A DNA stretch of 64,000 nt from Heliophilum fasciatum (GTDB lineage Bacteria; Bacillota; Desulfitobacteriia; Heliobacteriales; Heliobacteriaceae), in assembly GCF_004341395.1 (NCBI RefSeq), contig NZ_SLXT01000008.1, positions 57,512 to 121,511 on the forward strand, written 5' to 3'. Shown one piece after another: positions 19,544 through 26,892 of the stretch. Below the pieces are notes generated by a model. The model did not search any database. It was given only the letters and a program-made list of their open reading frames with translations, and was not told the DNA's origin. How positions within the stretch are numbered: position 1 is the stretch's first letter; each line of letters starts with the position of its first letter. Both the position numbers and the translations under genes were made by a program.

Positions 19544-21145
19544 TTAATCGGAAAAAATTATTCTTGCCCTCGTCCCGTTTTGTTCAAGAAGATACAAAAG
19601 TCCGCCGCCGTCGATCAATTCAATTGGTTTATCCTTTGAGAATTCGTACGCATCAGGTCCGTAATTACTAGTGGTGACCAATATCCCCTTGTTGGCCCCT
19701 TCGTTCATCATGGTTCCGTATAAGTCCCTAACAGCGGATACGCCGACTACATTTTTATAACGCTTGGCTTGAATAACAACCTTACCGCCTATAACCGGCC
19801 GTGTGTCAAAGGCAACTGCATCTACTCCCCCATCTTTCGAGGAGCGGGTTAATTTCGTCTCAAGCCCCATGCGGCCAAAAAGGTTGCTTACTAGATTCTC
19901 AAATTCAAAGGGATTTAGATCCATAAGGTTGGGTCGAGCATCCAAAGAACTCAGTATATCGCTTTCTTCAACAAACCGTTTATCAACCATGTTAAATTCA
20001 ACAATCGGTTTAACCGCAAGCAATTCTGCCGGCCGTGGGGAGACTTGGGCTCCTAAGTTTCTTAAGCAGACGAGTTTATCAAGTTTTTCAAGATTCAAAT
20101 CTAAGAAGGCATCTTTTGTTACTCTAACAGAAACAACGTATCGCACTATATCTTTTCCGGTAGCTGGATCCACCGCTGAAATGTAGCCATTAAAAACCAC
20201 TAGAAGCAAAGAGTTGCATTGATCAGCTTCGAATACTTCGTGAATCGTACGAAGTGTTACAGCGGCGATCATATCTTGGTATAATTCCGCAATTTCATTA
20301 TTTTTGCGTTTTTTATCGCTAATCGAATCTTTGGACTTCACATATTTATACTCTTGTTCTGTAGGGATAACTTCTTTAGGTGGTAATTCATATTCGATTA
20401 GCAGTTGCTTAGATTCCGGATCGTAAGTCAATCGAAAATTTTGCGGAAATCCATCTGGATACTCAGAACGTTCGAGCACCATTGAGTTGTACGTTACGAC
20501 AGTATCCTTGTCGTGAGCGAGATAAAGAGCCTCTAATTCGTCGACCTCTTGGTTTCTTTCTTCGGCTTTGATTAAATATTCTTGTTTACTTTTTTCATAT
20601 TCTTCTTCCAGTTTGGCAAGTTGGCGTTTGCGTTCACTTTCTTCTTGCTCGTATTTATTTAATGCTACTTTATATTGAGCCTCGGCAGCTTTCAGCGATT
20701 GTTTATAGCGTTTTTCTGCACCCGGTAAAAGTTTTGCTAAAAAATCAGGGGCGACAACTTTGCTTAAATAATCTTCTAACACTGGAGGATTTAACGACTT
20801 GGCCAAGTTAGTTGGTGGCTTAAAAGAGCGATACTTAGTAGACAACCGCAATGACTTAAATGAAATGGTGTCGTCTTTGCTAAGCGTATGGGTTAGTATT
20901 TTTTTTAGTTCATCGATATAGTCGTTAAGGGTATCATTCATAATTTCTACTTCGTTTTCACGCGACAGAAGGTAGCGCTGTTTTGCTTCCTTTGTCGAAA
21001 GCGCAACTGAACGAGCGCGCTCTTTTTGTAATCTTTTATATTCTCTCTCGAGTCGTTTTTTCTCCGCTTCAGCTTGTCTCGCTTGACGAGCAGCATCTCT
21101 AGCCATTGCATCAATTAGACCGATAAATCCTTTTCTTCGTCCCAT
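19544..21145 (-). CDS. coiled-coil Mrr-type restriction endonuclease
   Basis: 533 residues. The N-terminal 210 residues are highly charged and rich in coiled coil (about 15-65 and 145-205). A middle region (about 215-400) is not recognised. The C-terminal 120 residues are an Mrr-cat PD-(D/E)XK nuclease: FEFENLV, then D442 (DGGVDAV) and the QAK motif (Q459-K461). Mrr-family enzymes cleave modified or foreign DNA. It lies between repressor and integrase, the usual site of lysogenic-conversion genes, and is AT-richer than the structural genes, so a defence role against other phages is likely but inferred. Confidence 0.8.
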   Translation of the reverse strand: MGRRKGFIGLIDAMARDAARQARQAEAEKKRLEREYKRLQKERARSVALSTKEAKQRYLLSRENEVEIMNDTLNDYIDELKKILTHTLSKDDTISFKSLRLSTKYRSFKPPTNLAKSLNPPVLEDYLSKVVAPDFLAKLLPGAEKRYKQSLKAAEAQYKVALNKYEQEESERKRQLAKLEEEYEKSKQEYLIKAEERNQEVDELEALYLAHDKDTVVTYNSMVLERSEYPDGFPQNFRLTYDPESKQLLIEYELPPKEVIPTEQEYKYVKSKDSISDKKRKNNEIAELYQDMIAAVTLRTIHEVFEADQCNSLLLVVFNGYISAVDPATGKDIVRYVVSVRVTKDAFLDLNLEKLDKLVCLRNLGAQVSPRPAELLAVKPIVEFNMVDKRFVEESDILSSLDARPNLMDLNPFEFENLVSNLFGRMGLETKLTRSSKDGGVDAVAFDTRPVIGGKVVIQAKRYKNVVGVSAVRDLYGTMMNEGANKGILVTTSNYGPDAYEFSKDKPIELIDGGGLLYLLEQNGTRARIIFSD

Positions 21146-21238
21146 GACACATCTGCGCCTCCATTCGCGTAGTTAGAATAATAATAAAGTGTTGAAAAAA
21201 GTCGTATTATGTCGAAAACTCCTTTAAAAACACAAAAC

Positions 21239-21258
21239 CACCCGCAAGGGTGTTTTTT
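21239..21258 (-). terminator. hairpin at the end of the ImmA-like gene
   Basis: CACCC, loop GCAA, GGGTG, followed by a T-run on the plus strand and flanked by T-rich sequence on the minus strand. It overlaps the stop codon at 21257. Confidence 0.5.
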
Positions 21259-21583
21259 ATTTCGCTATTACAAATTTTTCTGCATCAATTTCTATAGTTG
21301 AATGCTGCATATCGATGCCAACGATATAGCCGACTGTTGGTAGGTCGAAGACAATATGTTTGATTTCATGTACAAAAACACGGTACTGCGTTTCTGCGTT
21401 AATATTGCCGTTCATCACGAGATGATAATTGCCGCGCCTGCTGACATAAACAAAGGCGTGCACGCTGGCCGGCAGGTTGGCGATGCTTGTCCGGATTCCG
21501 TACGCGTTCATAACTTCGTGAAAAGGGATTTGTTCATCAGTTAAGCTGCGAAGTAGTTGTTTGTCAAGGATTGAAACTTGCAA
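21257..21583 (-). CDS. ImmA/IrrE-type metallopeptidase-like protein
   Basis: 108 residues. The zinc-protease motif HEIKH is in the segment RVFVHEIKHIVFDLP. Proteins of this family cleave or inactivate the neighbouring phage or ICE repressor after DNA damage. The TTG at 21583 is chosen because AAGGAGGA lies eight nt upstream; a TTG at 21604 would put that site inside the gene. It follows the repressor gene in the same leftward operon, which supports a role in induction. Confidence 0.8.
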   Translation of the reverse strand: MQVSILDKQLLRSLTDEQIPFHEVMNAYGIRTSIANLPASVHAFVYVSRRGNYHLVMNGNINAETQYRVFVHEIKHIVFDLPTVGYIVGIDMQHSTIEIDAEKFVIAK

Positions 21584-21683
21584 CGTCTGCTCCTCCTTGT
21601 GCAACGCTCCTTATTTTGCCCGGCGAAGTGCGTTAATTTCATCTTCCGCTTCAATTGAGCGTATGGACAATCTCTCCTTACTT

Positions 21684-22064
21684 TTATGATTCCTGTGTTT
21701 CTTCATCCTCGATGGCTTTGATAACCCTGACAATTTTCTTGATGTCCCCCGGCGACATGGGGCGCACTTGCTTAAAGAGAAGTTGTAGATCATCCCTGGT
21801 TCGTAGTTCCTCGAAAAAGCTAAGTAGTTCTTTATCGTCTCCGATAGCTTGTTTAATTACCGTATCAGGGGCGATTCGCCCAAGAAGGAAGTCGGTGGTG
21901 ACGCTATAGTAATCGGCAAATTGTTTCAGCGTAGCATAGTCAGGGGAGCGGCGGCCAGTTTCGTAACCTGCATAAGTGTCCCTGCTCATATTCAACTCCT
22001 TTACTAATTCTTCTTGCGTCTTCCCTGACTCGATGCGCAGCTTTTTCAATTGTTTTGACAACAT
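21684..22064 (-). CDS. CI-like XRE-family repressor
   Basis: 126 residues with an N-terminal helix-turn-helix of the XRE family (LRIESGKTQEELVKELNMSR, then YAGYETGRRSPD). The C-terminal 60 residues are acidic and not protease-like, so control by the ImmA-like neighbour rather than RecA autocleavage is plausible. GGAGGTG precedes the ATG. Transcribed away from the Cro-like gene. Expected to bind the GTTGC-GCAAC operators in the intervening region. Confidence 0.9.
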   Translation of the reverse strand: MLSKQLKKLRIESGKTQEELVKELNMSRDTYAGYETGRRSPDYATLKQFADYYSVTTDFLLGRIAPDTVIKQAIGDDKELLSFFEELRTRDDLQLLFKQVRPMSPGDIKKIVRVIKAIEDEETQES

Positions 22065-22106
22065 CTTTTGTCACCTCCACCCCTCACGATTTCTAGTTAC
22101 ACGTTT

Positions 22107-22135
22107 ATTATACGTTGCAAAACGCAACATCGAAA
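22107..22135 (-). promoter_or_regulatory. leftward lysogeny promoter
   Basis: On the minus strand a perfect TATAAT (22112-22107) with a 17-nt spacer to a weak TTTCGA. Operator O1 fills the spacer, so bound repressor or Cro would block it. Confidence 0.65.
22114..22128. promoter_or_regulatory. operator O1 of the lysogeny switch
   Basis: GTTGC-AAAAC-GCAAC, a perfect inverted repeat of 5-bp arms with a 5-bp centre. It lies inside the leftward promoter. Same arms and spacing as the site at 22213-22227. Confidence 0.75.
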
Positions 22136-22173
22136 CAGGTAAACAAAAACTTTTCAAATCGTCACAAAAAGTG

Positions 22174-22202
22174 TTGACTGTTGCAAAGTGACACGGTAAA
22201 AT
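22174..22202 (+). promoter_or_regulatory. rightward early promoter
   Basis: TTGACT at 22174-22179, a 17-nt spacer and TAAAAT at 22197-22202. It drives the Cro-like gene and the early operon. An imperfect operator lies between the two hexamers. Confidence 0.8.
22180..22194. promoter_or_regulatory. imperfect operator inside the rightward promoter
   Basis: GTTGC-AAAGT-GACAC. The left arm equals the other operators; the right arm differs. Its place in the promoter spacer suggests a weaker regulatory site. Confidence 0.5.
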
Positions 22203-22212
22203 TGGGTCAGTT

Positions 22213-22227
22213 GTTGCGAAACGCAAC
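22213..22227. promoter_or_regulatory. operator O2 of the lysogeny switch
   Basis: GTTGC-GAAAC-GCAAC, a perfect inverted repeat just downstream of the expected start of rightward transcription. It matches O1 except for one central base. Confidence 0.75.
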
Positions 22228-22243
22228 AAAAAGGGGGTGCAAG

Positions 22244-22468
22244 ATGAATAGGACGTGGCTAACCGAATACCGGGGAGAACGCACACACCAACAAGTTGCT
22301 GATTTAGCCAATATCGATCGCTCGTATTATACCCAGCTTGAGAGTGGTATTCGTAATCCCAGCGTCGAGACAGCGAAAAAAGTGGCGTCAGCCCTCGGGT
22401 TCAATTGGACTCTTTTTTTTGAATCCGATTGTGTCGAAACGAACCAAACGAAAGGGGGGATTTATTGA
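22244..22468 (+). CDS. Cro-like XRE-family DNA-binding protein
   Basis: 74 residues, nearly all a helix-turn-helix of the XRE type (RTHQQVADLANIDRSYYTQL, SGIRNPSVETAKKVASALG). ATG 22244 is set by AGGGGGTG; the upstream TTG at 22181 lies inside the promoter and cannot be used. First gene of the rightward early operon and opposite to the repressor, as for Cro. Confidence 0.85.
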   Translation: MNRTWLTEYRGERTHQQVADLANIDRSYYTQLESGIRNPSVETAKKVASALGFNWTLFFESDCVETNQTKGGIY

Positions 22469-22568
22469 CCACGGCGAGAGTCAAGCGATTGGCCACAATT
22501 TAGGTTTGGTGCAAATCGCCATACGGGTACTGAGGCGTAATTCGTTTATACGAGGGGAGGGTGGTTGT

Positions 22569-22838
22569 ATGGCCTACATCCACGCATATATCGACCAGGT
22601 GCCGCCAAAGACGCGGGAACGGGTAGATGAATTCTTGGAAAAAGGTTACTCGCTGGTAAAAACCGACGGCTATACCGGAAGCAATAATGAGTATGCGATG
22701 TTCGATGTGTACCTGAACAACTTAGCCGCCGGCATGTGCATACTCGTTTCATCGGGAACTGATGATACCCCTGAAGTTAAGCACCTCACGATTTACGACA
22801 TCGAGGTTTTCGCAAAAGCGTTAGGGATGCTTCGGTAA
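22569..22838 (+). CDS. hypothetical early phage protein
   Basis: 89 residues, not recognised. No membrane segment or signal peptide; mixed helix and strand with a Gly/Ser-rich middle. ATG 22569 follows GAGGGGAGGG with good spacing. It lies in the early operon after the Cro-like gene. The 100 nt before it contain no ORF with a ribosome binding site. Confidence 0.65.
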   Translation: MAYIHAYIDQVPPKTRERVDEFLEKGYSLVKTDGYTGSNNEYAMFDVYLNNLAAGMCILVSSGTDDTPEVKHLTIYDIEVFAKALGMLR

Positions 22839-22874
22839 CACAGTCTGATACTGGCTAAGAAAGAAGGTGTACAG

Positions 22875-23099
22875 ATGGCACAAAAAATCGTTCGCCAAGA
22901 CGATCTTCCTGATGTGCTTACCGCGCAGCACATTGCAAACTTTCTGGGTATATCTCGTCGGCGGGTATACGAATTGCTCAAAATGAGTCCCGGTGTAGGC
23001 GGTATACCGAGCTTTGAAATTGGCGCCTCCAAACGGGCTACGAAAGTGGATTTTCTAGCGTGGATAGAGGCTAAGAAGATACAAAGCGCCGGGGCCTAG
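22875..23099 (+). CDS. excisionase-family helix-turn-helix protein
   Basis: 74 residues of the MerR-like HTH_17/excisionase type: LTAQHIANFLGISRRRVYEL followed by a short wing and FLAWIEAKK. Small proteins of this type bend DNA for excision or act as early regulators. It lies 36 nt after the preceding gene. A GC-rich hairpin (CCGGGGC / GCCCCGG) at 23089-23108 overlaps the stop codon. Confidence 0.8.
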   Translation: MAQKIVRQDDLPDVLTAQHIANFLGISRRRVYELLKMSPGVGGIPSFEIGASKRATKVDFLAWIEAKKIQSAGA

Positions 23100-23220
23100 T
23101 AGCCCCGGTTGTCACAGTGGACAAGTAGTGCAAACCAGCATCAGGGTGCGACTGGTGCAAGTGACGTGCAAGCCAGCCACCGGCGTTAGGGGCGAAGGTT
23201 AATGTTGGAGGTGGGACAAG

Positions 23221-23544
23221 ATGACAGAACAAAAAGAGGCCGCTCCGGAAGTGCAAGTTCCAGAGCAGCCAAAGGTTCGTAAGTACTGCCCGGACATCAA
23301 TAAAGTCGAGCCGTGCGTGAACGAAATTCTTGGGTTAATCGAAAAATACGGTTTGTCCATAGATGAGGTAACGGATTGCCTGAGGGTCGTCGAGGATGTT
23401 GCGAGGATGTCGCCGATAAAAAAGGTCATTGGTCCCGTGGAACTGTTGCTGGAGGGTAGCCGGGAGGTCTCCTGGGAAATCAAGCAAGAAGCTTCGACAA
23501 GGCCAAGTTTACTAGACCAACTGCGGAATTCTCCAGAACGTTAA
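23221..23544 (+). CDS. hypothetical early phage protein
   Basis: 107 residues, not recognised. A Pro/Gln-rich start is followed by a helical region. GGAGGTGGG precedes the ATG. Its last 65 nt overlap the end of the leftward gene at 23480-23878, so the two are convergent. The 121-nt gap before it shows only three GTGCAA repeats. Confidence 0.6.
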   Translation: MTEQKEAAPEVQVPEQPKVRKYCPDINKVEPCVNEILGLIEKYGLSIDEVTDCLRVVEDVARMSPIKKVIGPVELLLEGSREVSWEIKQEASTRPSLLDQLRNSPER

Positions 23545-23878
23545 TCCCGGAGTTCACAATCCGGCTCATGAATTCGCTAAAACGAGTTTCTTTGTCCTGA
23601 GAGTCTACAGATGAACCCAGTCGAGAGAATTCAACGATGTCGCATCCTTCGGCGGTCAGTTTAATGCCGAAAATTCTCTGCTGCATGCCCCAGTCAACGG
23701 ACAACAACCCTTTGTCCTCAAGGTAACGAAGGTTGAAAATTATCGAGGTATCCGCCAATCCTTCGGCTTTGAAGCTATCCAACAATTTTTCGGATATGTT
23801 GACCTTAAGTCGGCCTGACGCAACAGCCTGATCATACAGGTCTTCAAGTATCGCATAGCGGATTTCGATTTGATTCAT
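23480..23878 (-). CDS. winged-helix-like protein, lone leftward gene
   Basis: 132 residues. The sequence looks like a small winged helix: helix AILEDLYDQAV, then a helix-turn-helix region (IIFNLRYLEDKGLLSV) and a wing with IFGIKLTAEGCDIVEF. It resembles YjcQ-type phage proteins, but this is a fold-level guess. The ATG at 23878 has AAGGGGG upstream. It is the only leftward gene inside the rightward early operon and overlaps its neighbour's 3' end, so it has its own promoter and may be expressed in the lysogen. Confidence 0.6.
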   Translation of the reverse strand: MNQIEIRYAILEDLYDQAVASGRLKVNISEKLLDSFKAEGLADTSIIFNLRYLEDKGLLSVDWGMQQRIFGIKLTAEGCDIVEFSRLGSSVDSQDKETRFSEFMSRIVNSGINVLENSAVGLVNLALSKLLA

Positions 23879-23989
23879 TTTGACACACCCCCTTCCTCGT
23901 CGAGTGATTGGTTGAGCAACTACCATTTCGACAAGGGATGTGGCATTCCTTGTAAATAAAAAGCGGAAGGTGGTGATGGCATCAGACGA

Positions 23990-24190
23990 ATGATTGCGGT
24001 TACAGGTATGGCGGCAGCGCTGCTTACGCCGACGCCGTTGAGTTGGGAGTCCATCGTCGTTGTTACCGGTCCACCGGTGGCGGCAAGTTGTACACTGCCC
24101 AATGGCGTACAGGTGCAGTTCGGGGCATCAATCACGGACAGATCGGAGTTGGACAAGTTACCGGGTGACCGATACGACTACAATCATTGA
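23990..24190 (+). CDS. short secreted paralog of the 3D-domain protein
   Basis: 66 residues. After a hydrophobic start (VTGMAAALLTPTP) comes a segment SCTLPNGVQVQFGA...LDKLPGD that is clearly homologous to residues 20-60 of the 3D-domain protein at 24493-24978, but the catalytic domain is missing. ATG 23990 has no ribosome binding site at normal distance. Either translation is coupled to the five-codon ORF at 23976 by an ATGA overlap, or it starts at the ATC 23981, the position aligned with the ATA of the paralog. Function unknown. Confidence 0.5.
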   Translation: MIAVTGMAAALLTPTPLSWESIVVVTGPPVAASCTLPNGVQVQFGASITDRSELDKLPGDRYDYNH

Positions 24191-24217
24191 TAAGGGTGCC
24201 AAAGGGGTGAAGGACCT

Positions 24218-24496
24218 ATGTATTTTGCCAGCGAGTGTTTCTCGTGGAAATGCCCGAAGTGCAATCATCGCAACGAGATGGAAGCGGATGATGAAGGCGA
24301 CTATGAAGTTATTGAAACATGCGAAAAGTGCGGTGCAAAAGTGCAAGTTTCCTATCATGTTTCGGTATCAGTGGATATTGATGTTGACCCACCGGTGCTT
24401 ATGGAAGATGACGGGGAAGAAATGGACCTGGCGATGACGGAGTATTTGCGGGATGTGCCGGGACAGATGGGGTTATTCGGGGAGGTGGTTGTATAA
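24218..24496 (+). CDS. zinc-ribbon protein
   Basis: 92 residues with two Cys pairs, CPKC (about 12-15) and CEKC (about 35-38), forming a likely zinc ribbon, then an acidic C-terminal half. AAGGGG precedes the ATG. Zinc ribbons of this type are common in phage early proteins that bind nucleic acid or host proteins. Its stop codon overlaps the probable start of the 3D-domain gene. Confidence 0.65.
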   Translation: MYFASECFSWKCPKCNHRNEMEADDEGDYEVIETCEKCGAKVQVSYHVSVSVDIDVDPPVLMEDDGEEMDLAMTEYLRDVPGQMGLFGEVVV

Positions 24497-24978
24497 AGCG
24501 GATTTTTGCGGTTGCCGGCGTGGCAACGACACTGCTGATGCCGACGCCGGCAACGATGGAGTATCGGACGGTGTTTGAACCACCGAAACCGGCAAGTTGC
24601 ACGCTGCCGAATGGTGTCGTGGTGCAGTTCGGGGCGACGGTACCGGAGTTTGTCAGTGAAACGGACAAGCTGCCGGGTGACTACCACAATACTGCGGAAT
24701 TGATGACCGTTACGGCTTACACGAACCGGGATCATGGGATGACCGGGCATGGCATCACGGCATCCGGCGAGAGGGCAACCGTAGGGCGCACGGTGGCGGC
24801 AGGGCCAGCGGTGCCAATGGGGGCAACGGTGGAGATTGGCGGCGTGAGGTACGAGGTAGAGGACCGCGGCGGGGCGATTGATGATGGCGACATTGACCTG
24901 TTGGTGGCGAGCCGCCGAGAGGCGCTTGAGTTTGGGCGGCGGATGGAGCCGGTGACTGTTAAATATGTGGAGGAATGA
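24493..24978 (+). CDS. secreted 3D-domain peptidoglycan enzyme
   Basis: About 161 residues. The C-terminal half is a 3D domain (named for three aspartates, MltA/RlpA-like fold) with VTAYTNRDHG and VEDRGGAIDDGDIDLLV; related proteins act on peptidoglycan. The N-terminus KRIFAVAGVATTLLMPTP reads as a signal peptide. The frame has no ATG before it: GGGGAGG sits seven nt upstream of an ATA at 24493, which I take as the start; the nearest usual start is GTG 24520, without a ribosome binding site. A wall enzyme in the early region, far from the lysis genes, is unusual. Confidence 0.7.
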   Translation: MKRIFAVAGVATTLLMPTPATMEYRTVFEPPKPASCTLPNGVVVQFGATVPEFVSETDKLPGDYHNTAELMTVTAYTNRDHGMTGHGITASGERATVGRTVAAGPAVPMGATVEIGGVRYEVEDRGGAIDDGDIDLLVASRREALEFGRRMEPVTVKYVEE

Positions 24979-24981
24979 AAA

Positions 24982-25227
24982 GTGATTAAAGCAGCTAATT
25001 TCAAGGCGACAATCAGCAAAGGCGAGCCGATGCCCTGCATCTGTGCAATTTGTTCATCGATTCGCGCTTGCAACAAAAGCGAGCGCAACACTGAAAACCC
25101 GGAGGCAAACTCCTGTTTCGTGAAAAGGGAGCATCCACACGAGTATCAACCCTTTACAAATTCCAGACGCAAGGTGCTTTGTGTTTGTAAAAACTTCTCC
25201 CATGTCCGGTCAGCGGTGTATCGGTAA
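24982..25227 (+). CDS. small Cys-containing hypothetical protein
   Basis: 81 residues, not recognised. It has clustered cysteines near the start (CICAIC) and near the end (CVCK), a possible metal-binding arrangement. GTG start eight nt after GGAGG. Follows the 3D-domain gene by 3 nt. Confidence 0.55.
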   Translation: MIKAANFKATISKGEPMPCICAICSSIRACNKSERNTENPEANSCFVKREHPHEYQPFTNSRRKVLCVCKNFSHVRSAVYR

Positions 25228-25262
25228 AGTGATATTCCACGTGGAATTGAGGTGTGATCGTA

Positions 25263-25430
25263 TTGTGGGCAACAAAAAGCGGCGAAAGCCTAGCAAGCCA
25301 TCTGGCCGCAAGTCTCAAAGAGTGGTGGCGTCAAAAGAAAGCGGATCGCGAACTGCGCTGGTACCGCCGCCAAATGATCAAGCGAAAAGCGCGATGGAAA
25401 GCGTTGGCGCACGAGCCGACGGACGAATAG
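25263..25430 (+). CDS. small basic hypothetical protein
   Basis: 55 residues, strongly basic and helical, with many Trp, Arg and Lys (KEWWRQKKADRELRWYRRQM). TTG start eight nt after GAGGTG. I prefer this frame to the overlapping 97-residue frame from 25181, which has no ribosome binding site and an unnatural composition. Function unknown; the charge suggests nucleic-acid or membrane-surface binding. Confidence 0.45.
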   Translation: MWATKSGESLASHLAASLKEWWRQKKADRELRWYRRQMIKRKARWKALAHEPTDE

Positions 25431-25464
25431 CAGGTATTTATGCCTGGTACCGGAGGTGGTGCGC

Positions 25465-25521
25465 TTGCGTTTGATCCGCTGGATTGTGCTGTGGCTAGGT
25501 AGCTTCGGTGAAGGGAGGTGA
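25465..25521 (+). CDS. possible 18-residue hydrophobic peptide
   Basis: TTG start eight nt after GGAGG (25452-25456). The peptide MRLIRWIVLWLGSFGEGR has a hydrophobic Trp-rich core and overlaps the ribosome binding site of the next gene. It could be a leader peptide for coupling or chance. Low confidence. Confidence 0.25.
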   Translation: MRLIRWIVLWLGSFGEGR

Positions 25522-25526
25522 GGAGA

Positions 25527-25730
25527 GTGGATAAATACTGCCCATTTATGATGTCGAGCGCCATTGCTCATCAGGATGCAAGAGTAATCACTTTGTGTTA
25601 TGACGCTTGCGCCTGGTACATGCCAGAGCAAGGACGGTGCGCGATTGCAGTGATTGCCCAAGGCATCGGCAACGTAGCGCAAGATGTAGCCGAAGCGACT
25701 GATGCGATTAAGTCGGAAATCACGGAATAA
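25527..25730 (+). CDS. small Cys-rich hypothetical protein
   Basis: 67 residues with the segment VITLCYDACAWYMPEQGRC, which resembles short phage proteins with a possible metal site. GTG 25527 lies eight nt after GGGAGG; GTG 25518 overlaps that site. A hairpin CCGCT-CGAA-AGCGG at 25737-25750, T-rich when read leftward, follows. Confidence 0.55.
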   Translation: MDKYCPFMMSSAIAHQDARVITLCYDACAWYMPEQGRCAIAVIAQGIGNVAQDVAEATDAIKSEITE

Positions 25731-25801
25731 AAAAGACCGCTCGAAAGCGGCCAAAAGAAAAACATATGCGAGTCAAGTATAACACAGAAAGAGTGGGGTT
25801 T

Positions 25802-26134
25802 ATGAGTAGTTATGTGGTCAAAGACCCGGCGATGTTGGCAGAGAAGCTGGACGAGTTTCTCGGTGTGTTGACCAAGTGTTATTGCGTGGAAGAATTCATT
25901 GATAAAAGCATCCCTTGCGATGCAAGAGATTGCAAGAAGTGCTTCCAGGAGCATTTTTTCGACAGCATCGGCATTGCCTGCGAAGAAGACAAACCTGTGT
26001 CAATGACCGTCGAAGGCAACGTAATCACGGAGGGGCGCCAGCCAAAAGAGTGCGGGTGCGACGAAGAATGTGACCACGAAAACGGTAATTGCGCTTGTGG
26101 ATCGCCTAGGTGGGCGCAGGGCGGACGATGGTAA
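25802..26134 (+). CDS. Cys-rich hypothetical protein
   Basis: 110 residues, not recognised. Two cysteine groups, CYC...C...CKKC in the first half and CGCDEEC...CAC at the end, suggest metal binding. ATG 25802 is preceded by GTGGGG; ATG 25766 is possible but has no ribosome binding site. Overlaps the next gene by a few bases. Confidence 0.55.
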   Translation: MSSYVVKDPAMLAEKLDEFLGVLTKCYCVEEFIDKSIPCDARDCKKCFQEHFFDSIGIACEEDKPVSMTVEGNVITEGRQPKECGCDEECDHENGNCACGSPRWAQGGRW

Positions 26135-26892
26135 TGCCGTCAAAAGTCAAAGACCAACCCGCTTTTATCGATGCCTTCGACCAGCTCCTTCGCAAAGCCC
26201 TAGACACGGGCATAGCAGAACAAATCGTAGAGTCCTGGTACTGTCCTCCGGGCTGTACCGGCTACAAAAAAAATGAGGAGGAACCAATCTTGCAAATCCA
26301 AGTTAACGTCAATATTGATGCTCCTGCGCTAGCTGCCGCCATTCAAGCTCTGGCCAATGCAATCGGTCAACCAGGTACACTCCCCTCGCCAGCGCAAGCG
26401 CAAACAGCGGCAACCAAAACTGTACAACCACCTGCCGGTTGGCCGACACAAGTAGCCCAAGCCCCAGCATCTTCACCGGTTGAAATGGGAATGGGCGTAG
26501 GCTTGGAGATACCTTTCCCGGCAACTACGCAACCTATGCAACTTGTCGCAACGGCACCTGTGCAATCCGCTCCCGTTGCCCCTGTAGCGTCTCCAGCGCC
26601 GGCACAGGTACCAATACCGCAAGCACCAATGCAAACGCCGCAAGCAGCATCGCAATCGGCGCCTATGGCTCATCCGACATCTATGCCGCAACCAGCACCG
26701 GTACCAACATCAACACCGTCATACACCATGGATCATCTTGCCGTGGCCGGTACCCAACTGGTTGATGCAGGACGGCAACCGGAGCTCATATCGCTGCTCA
26801 ATCGATTTGGTGTGCAAGCGCTAACCCAACTTCCTAAGGAGCGGTATGGCGAGTTTGCAACCGCATTACGGACATTGGGGGCGAAGATATGA
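26128..26892 (+). CDS. hypothetical phage protein with Pro/Ala/Gln-rich linker
   Basis: 254 residues. An N-terminal globular part (1-55), a region with many Ala (IDAPALAAAIQALANAI), a long low-complexity linker of Pro, Ala and Gln (about 85-205), and a conserved-looking C-terminal domain (LLNRFGVQALTQLPKERYGE). Similar C-terminal domains occur next to DUF2800 nucleases in Bacillota phages. Overlaps the nuclease gene by ATGA, so the two are coupled. Role unknown; perhaps a recombination or ssDNA-binding partner. Confidence 0.65.
   Translation: MVMPSKVKDQPAFIDAFDQLLRKALDTGIAEQIVESWYCPPGCTGYKKNEEEPILQIQVNVNIDAPALAAAIQALANAIGQPGTLPSPAQAQTAATKTVQPPAGWPTQVAQAPASSPVEMGMGVGLEIPFPATTQPMQLVATAPVQSAPVAPVASPAPAQVPIPQAPMQTPQAASQSAPMAHPTSMPQPAPVPTSTPSYTMDHLAVAGTQLVDAGRQPELISLLNRFGVQALTQLPKERYGEFATALRTLGAKI

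Noticed and set aside
21611..21793. 60-codon minus-strand ORF next to the repressor
   Set aside because: Overlaps the repressor gene in another frame and has no start signal.
25181..25474. 97-codon plus-strand ORF
   Set aside because: No ribosome binding site and overlaps the better 24982 and 25263 genes.
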